The notes below the pieces were generated by a model. It was not told where the DNA came from, made no database searches, and saw nothing but the letters and a program-made list of their open reading frames with translations. This document shows, one piece after another, positions 45,394-48,918 of a DNA stretch of 48,918 nt. Numbering within the stretch: position 1 is the stretch's first letter; every line of letters begins with the position of its first letter. The stretch lies in NCBI RefSeq assembly GCF_013282575.1, contig NZ_JAAAYE010000044.1, positions 1 to 48,918 of the forward strand, given 5' to 3'. Source of the stretch: Paraburkholderia sp. NMBU_R16 (lineage in GTDB: Bacteria > Pseudomonadota > Gammaproteobacteria > Burkholderiales > Burkholderiaceae). A program made the position numbers and the translations under genes.

Positions 45394-47748
45394 ATGACGA
45401 AACACAAAAAACTGATCGCGCGTGCGGGCTGTCTGCACCTTGCCTTGAGCATTCCGCTATACGCACTCGCCGTCCCGGATGCCCCGGCTTTGCGCGGCGT
45501 CGTCACGGACCGGCACGGCCGCGCGCTGGAACATGCCGACGTGCTCGTTCAGGATGCCGGCGGCAACACGATTGCTCACGCGCAAACAGGCTCTGACGGG
45601 CGGTTCGAAGTGGGTCGCCTCACGTCCGGTACGTACGCGCTGATCATCGATGCGCAAAATTTCAGCAGCAACACGCGCATCGAAACGATCGAAGCGGGCA
45701 AGCCGCGCGAAATCGATATCGCGCTCGAACAGGGCAGCGCGCTCGACGTAAATATCGATGCGCAGCGCCTCGATCGCGCGCGCAACGGCTTTCAGCCCGA
45801 TATCGGCGCGAGCGTCTACCGCGTGACGCAGTCTGACATCGATGTCATGCCGCAAGGCCAGAACACGCCACTCAATCAGGTCCTGCTGCAAATGCCCGGT
45901 ATCGCCAACGATTCGTACGGGCAGCTTCACGTACGCGGCGATCACGCGGATCTGCAGTACCGTATCAACGGCATCCTCATTCCGGAGCCGATCAGCGGCT
46001 TCGGCCAGTCGTTCGATTCGCGCATCGTCGGCCAGCTCAATCTGGTGACGGGCGCGTTGCCCGCGGAGTACGGCTATCGAACGGCGGGTATCGTCGACAT
46101 CAAAACGAAGGCGGGCGAACTCGGGCAAGGCGGATCGATCGACGTCTATGGCGGCAGCCACCAGACGCTCCAGGAAAGCGCCGACGTCTTCGGCTCGCAG
46201 GGACCGCTCAGCTACTACTTTTCCGGCTCCCACGGTGTGAACAACCTCGGCATCGAGTCGCCGACCGCAAGCGGCAGTCCGCCCCACGATCACACGCAAC
46301 GAAGCAACGGTTTCGGGTACATGTCGTACATCGTCAATCCGCTCACGCGCGTGAGCGTGATGTTCGGCACGTCGACCAACTGGTTCCAACTGCCGAACAC
46401 GCCTGGTCTGCCGATTCAATACTCGCTGCAAGGTGTCTCGTCGGTCGACTCCAGGAACCTGAACGAAACGCAGTCGGAACTCAACAACTTCGCGGTAATC
46501 GCGTTGCAGGGCACGAACGGCGGCAAGCTCGACTATCAGATCGCGCTATCGACGCGCTATTCGCGCACGCAATTCAACCCCGATACGATCGGCGACTTAT
46601 CGTTCAACGGCGTGGCGTCATCGGACTTCCATAGCGATCAGACGAACGGCCTGCAGACCGATTTCGTCTATCGACTCAACGAGAAACACACTTTGCGCGC
46701 GGGCGTGATGGCCCAGCAGGAGCATGCGGACTTCAACCACAGCGTATCGGTCTTTCCGGTCGATGCGAACGGCAACCAGGCCTCGGATGTACCGTTCGGC
46801 ATCAACGATTCGAGCAGCAAAAGCGGATACCTGTATAGCGCCTATCTGCAAGACGAGTGGAAGCTCACCGACAAGCTGAGGCTGAACTACGGCATGCGCT
46901 ACGACAAACTGAACGAGTACGTTGACGCGAGCCAATTGAGCCCGCGCATCGGCCTGATCTATCAACCTACCAACGCGACGACGCTGCACGCCGGCTACGC
47001 ACGCTACTTCACGCCGCCGTCGTTCGAACTGGTATCTCCATCGACGATCGGCCTATTCAACGGCACGACCAATCAGAGCGCCGGGACGCAAAACGATCCG
47101 GTGAAACCCGAGCGCGCTCATTATTTCGACGTCGGTCTCGAGCAGAAGCTCACGCAGAATCTGACGGTCGGTCTCGACGCGTACTACAAGATCGCACATG
47201 ACTTGCTCGACGAGGGTCAATTCGGTACCGCGCTGATCTTCACGCCGTTCAATTATCGGCACGGCCGCGTGTACGGCGTCGAACTCACGACGAGCTACAA
47301 GAAGGACAACGTCTCGGCCTATCTGAACATCGCCTACAGCCGCGCACAGGGCAAGAATGTCCAATCGGCGCAGTTCAATTTCGAATCCGACGAGCTCAGT
47401 TATATCGCCGGCAACTGGGTGTTTCTCGACCACGATCAGCGCTTGACGGCCTCGTTCGGCGGCGCTTACACGTTCGGCAATACGACGCTGAGCGCCGACG
47501 GCATCGTCGGCAGCGGCTTGCGCAGCGGTTTCGCGAACACGGACAAACAGCCGTTTTACGCACAGCTCGATCTCGGTGCGATCGAGCGCTTCAATGAGCC
47601 GTACATCGGCAAATTCTCGGCGCGTCTCGTGCTCGTCAATGCGTTCAATAGGGTCTATCAGTTGCGCAGCGGCTCGGGCATCGGCGTGCAGGCGCCGCAG
47701 TTCGGCCCGCAGCGCGCGATCTACGCGGGCCTGACGAAGACCTTTTGA
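45394..47748 (+). CDS. TonB-dependent outer-membrane receptor with carboxypeptidase-regulatory-like N-domain
   Basis: The protein is about 784 residues. A signal peptide (residues 1-27, ending near ALAVP) is followed by an Ig-like regulatory domain (LRGVVTDRHGRALEHADVLV ... GRFEVGRLTSGTYALIID, residues 33-100). The plug (LNQVLLQMPGIANDSYGQLHVRGDHADLQYRINGI) and a 22-strand barrel end in IYAGLTKTF. This architecture suits metal- or cofactor-importing receptors. The gene runs into exbB and exbD, so it has its own energy-coupling proteins. A longer frame starts at GTG 45349, but 45394 gives the clean signal peptide. The ligand is not readable from sequence. Confidence 0.9.
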   Translation: MTKHKKLIARAGCLHLALSIPLYALAVPDAPALRGVVTDRHGRALEHADVLVQDAGGNTIAHAQTGSDGRFEVGRLTSGTYALIIDAQNFSSNTRIETIEAGKPREIDIALEQGSALDVNIDAQRLDRARNGFQPDIGASVYRVTQSDIDVMPQGQNTPLNQVLLQMPGIANDSYGQLHVRGDHADLQYRINGILIPEPISGFGQSFDSRIVGQLNLVTGALPAEYGYRTAGIVDIKTKAGELGQGGSIDVYGGSHQTLQESADVFGSQGPLSYYFSGSHGVNNLGIESPTASGSPPHDHTQRSNGFGYMSYIVNPLTRVSVMFGTSTNWFQLPNTPGLPIQYSLQGVSSVDSRNLNETQSELNNFAVIALQGTNGGKLDYQIALSTRYSRTQFNPDTIGDLSFNGVASSDFHSDQTNGLQTDFVYRLNEKHTLRAGVMAQQEHADFNHSVSVFPVDANGNQASDVPFGINDSSSKSGYLYSAYLQDEWKLTDKLRLNYGMRYDKLNEYVDASQLSPRIGLIYQPTNATTLHAGYARYFTPPSFELVSPSTIGLFNGTTNQSAGTQNDPVKPERAHYFDVGLEQKLTQNLTVGLDAYYKIAHDLLDEGQFGTALIFTPFNYRHGRVYGVELTTSYKKDNVSAYLNIAYSRAQGKNVQSAQFNFESDELSYIAGNWVFLDHDQRLTASFGGAYTFGNTTLSADGIVGSGLRSGFANTDKQPFYAQLDLGAIERFNEPYIGKFSARLVLVNAFNRVYQLRSGSGIGVQAPQFGPQRAIYAGLTKTF

Positions 47749-47781
47749 CGCTCGGCGCACATCGGTGAAAAGGAGAACAGC

Positions 47782-48432
47782 TTGAGCGAATTGACGAACT
47801 TGGCCGAGACCCTACGGCTGGGCGGCTGGGCGGTGTATCCACTGACGGTGTTGGCCGTTGCGGCGCTGGCAATCGTGCTCGATCGCGCATACGTCTTCTG
47901 GCGCTGCGCTCGCGTGCCGGTGGAATTGGCCGATGCGATCGGGCAAGCCTGGAACGACGCCGGTGAAGTCGCGGCGCAGGAACGTTTTGCGGCAGCGCTC
48001 GAGCGATTGCCGTCGCGACACGCATTCCACCGCGTGGCGCGGCTCTTCGACGAGCGCGGCGCGCCGCTGTGGCGGATCGAAACGAGAATCGATGCCGTGG
48101 CCGTGCAAATCCAGCGCGACATCGGTCGCGGACTGTGGCTGCTCGAAACGATCGTAACGGCGGCTCCCCTCGTCGGACTTCTCGGCACGATCGTCGGCAT
48201 GATGCAGTCGTTCAAACTGATCGGCACGGGGCTCTTGAATCCGGCCGGCATCACCGGCGGCGTCGCGCAAGCGCTCATCGCGACGGCGATCGGAATCGTC
48301 ATCGCCCTCGTCGCGTTGTTTGCATTCAACTTCTTCTCGCGTCGTATCGATGCCCTGATGGACGAACTCGAATCGTTCGCGAACGGGCGGCTGGCGGACC
48401 TACGCATCGCGCGGGACGGCTCCGCATCATGA
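47782..48432 (+). CDS. exbB: ExbB/MotA/TolQ-family proton channel
   Basis: The 216-residue protein has three membrane segments and the MotA/TolQ/ExbB core: ETIVTAAPLVGLLGTIVGMMQSFK and GGVAQALIATAIGIVIALVALFAFNFFSRR. It starts at TTG 47782, well placed after AAGGAG. ExbB forms the pentameric inner-membrane channel that energises TonB. It sits 33 bases after the receptor. A tonB partner is expected next but is not visible before the window ends. Confidence 0.92.
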   Translation: MSELTNLAETLRLGGWAVYPLTVLAVAALAIVLDRAYVFWRCARVPVELADAIGQAWNDAGEVAAQERFAAALERLPSRHAFHRVARLFDERGAPLWRIETRIDAVAVQIQRDIGRGLWLLETIVTAAPLVGLLGTIVGMMQSFKLIGTGLLNPAGITGGVAQALIATAIGIVIALVALFAFNFFSRRIDALMDELESFANGRLADLRIARDGSAS

Positions 48433-48839
48433 AGCTTCGGCGTGCTCGTCCCGCCCGGCGGGGCCGCATCGAAATCATTCCGATGATCGACGTAATGTTC
48501 TTCCTGCTCGCGACATTCATGCTGACGTCGCTTACGATGCAGCGGCTCGACGCGGTGCGTGTGAATCTGCCCCAGGGCGTGGCCGAACGCGTGGACGAAG
48601 ACAAGCCGTTGACCCTCAGCGTCACGCGCACGAATCGGATTTTCATCGACCAGCAGTCCGTACGGCTCGATCAGGTGACGCAAGCGGTAGCGCGTCGCTT
48701 GCCGCGCGACGGAAACGTCGTCGTAGCCGCCGATGACGGTGCCGCACACGGCGTAGTGGTACAGGCAATGCTTGCGGCTCGACGCGCGGGTGCCTGTGGC
48801 GCGACAATCTGGATGAGAGACGCGCGACAAACAAGATGA
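48429..48839 (+). CDS. exbD: ExbD/TolR-family protein
   Basis: The 136-residue protein has one N-terminal membrane segment with the proton-relay Asp (IIPMIDVMFFLLATFML) and a periplasmic domain (DKPLTLSVTRTNRIFIDQQSV, then VVVAADDGAAHGVVVQAMLAARRAG). It starts in the exbB stop (ATGA). ExbB-ExbD power TonB. This pair likely serves the adjacent receptor. Confidence 0.92.
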   Translation: MKLRRARPARRGRIEIIPMIDVMFFLLATFMLTSLTMQRLDAVRVNLPQGVAERVDEDKPLTLSVTRTNRIFIDQQSVRLDQVTQAVARRLPRDGNVVVAADDGAAHGVVVQAMLAARRAGACGATIWMRDARQTR

Positions 48840-48858
48840 GAATGTCGCGGCGAGGTTG

Positions 48859-48918
48859 ATGATGCCGATGTTGATTGACGCTGACAAGCGTTTGTTGATT
48901 GACGCTCGGCGCATGTTG
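48859..48918 (+). CDS. Possible start of another gene (cut by window edge)
   Basis: After exbD an ATG with GAGG four bases ahead opens a frame that reaches the window end (20 codons). It contains an imperfect repeat of LLIDADKR/LLIDARRM, caused by a 13-bp direct repeat (48870-48882 and 48894-48906). A TonB gene would be expected here, but the visible residues do not show the usual N-terminus. It may be a chance frame. Confidence 0.25.
   Translation, partial: MMPMLIDADKRLLIDARRML

Overview
The window is G+C-rich DNA with dense, often overlapping genes. It looks like a Burkholderiaceae chromosome (Paraburkholderia, Trinickia or Caballeronia type). The grounds are the DUF4148 protein, the ChrA/ChrB arrangement, the DUF4142, cupredoxin and ECF sigma genes, and the sugar ABC cassettes. 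The genus cannot be fixed from sequence alone. I see no tRNA, rRNA, CRISPR array, prophage or replication origin. The only mobile-element trace is the 3' end of an IS4-type transposase at the left edge.

Left part (1-12.4 kb). After the transposase end comes a leftward operon of class III CoA-transferase, HMG-CoA-lyase-type lyase and MFS transporter, with a divergent LysR regulator. This looks like a catabolic unit for a branched hydroxy-dicarboxylate. A chromate locus follows. One arm runs left (EamA permease with a very His-rich tail, then chrA) and the other runs right (chrB-chrA-YncE-like propeller, all translationally coupled). DUF4148 and HAD phosphatase genes come next.

Iron and signalling part (12.9-18.7 kb). 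A FecI-type sigma factor, a FecR-type regulator, a TonB-like protein, an OmpR-type response regulator with a degenerate receiver, and a TonB-dependent receptor with an STN domain form a rightward cell-surface-signalling cluster. A hipBA pair follows, with a HipB-like operator (19.2-20.9 kb).

ECF and envelope part (21.0-24.8 kb). Two leftward ECF sigma units and several small exported proteins (DUF4142, cupredoxin, COG4315 protein, mini-lipoprotein) are found here. Three promoters in this block share one spacing and a related -35/-10 pattern, which suggests a single stress regulon. This is my best candidate for an under-described system.

Sugar part (25.0-38.3 kb). A FadR-type regulator and a leftward aldonate dehydratase face a long rightward operon: YtfQ/R/T-YjfF-type importer, 2-keto-3-deoxy-arabonate dehydratase, Gfo/Idh sugar 1-dehydrogenase, then AraFGH. 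Together they encode uptake and non-phosphorylative oxidation of L-arabinose and perhaps related sugars. A perfect FadR-subfamily operator sits in the divergent promoter region. The lactonase and the last dehydrogenase of the pathway are not in the window.

Right part (38.3-48.9 kb). This holds a TMEM175-type channel, an orphan addiction-module antidote with paired operators, glutamine-dependent NAD synthetase, a peroxiredoxin with a divergent AraC regulator, a DUF4382 lipoprotein, a mini-lipoprotein, cytochrome b561, and a TonB-dependent receptor with its own exbB-exbD. The receptor is preceded by two near-identical 22-bp repeats that resemble a metalloregulator operator.
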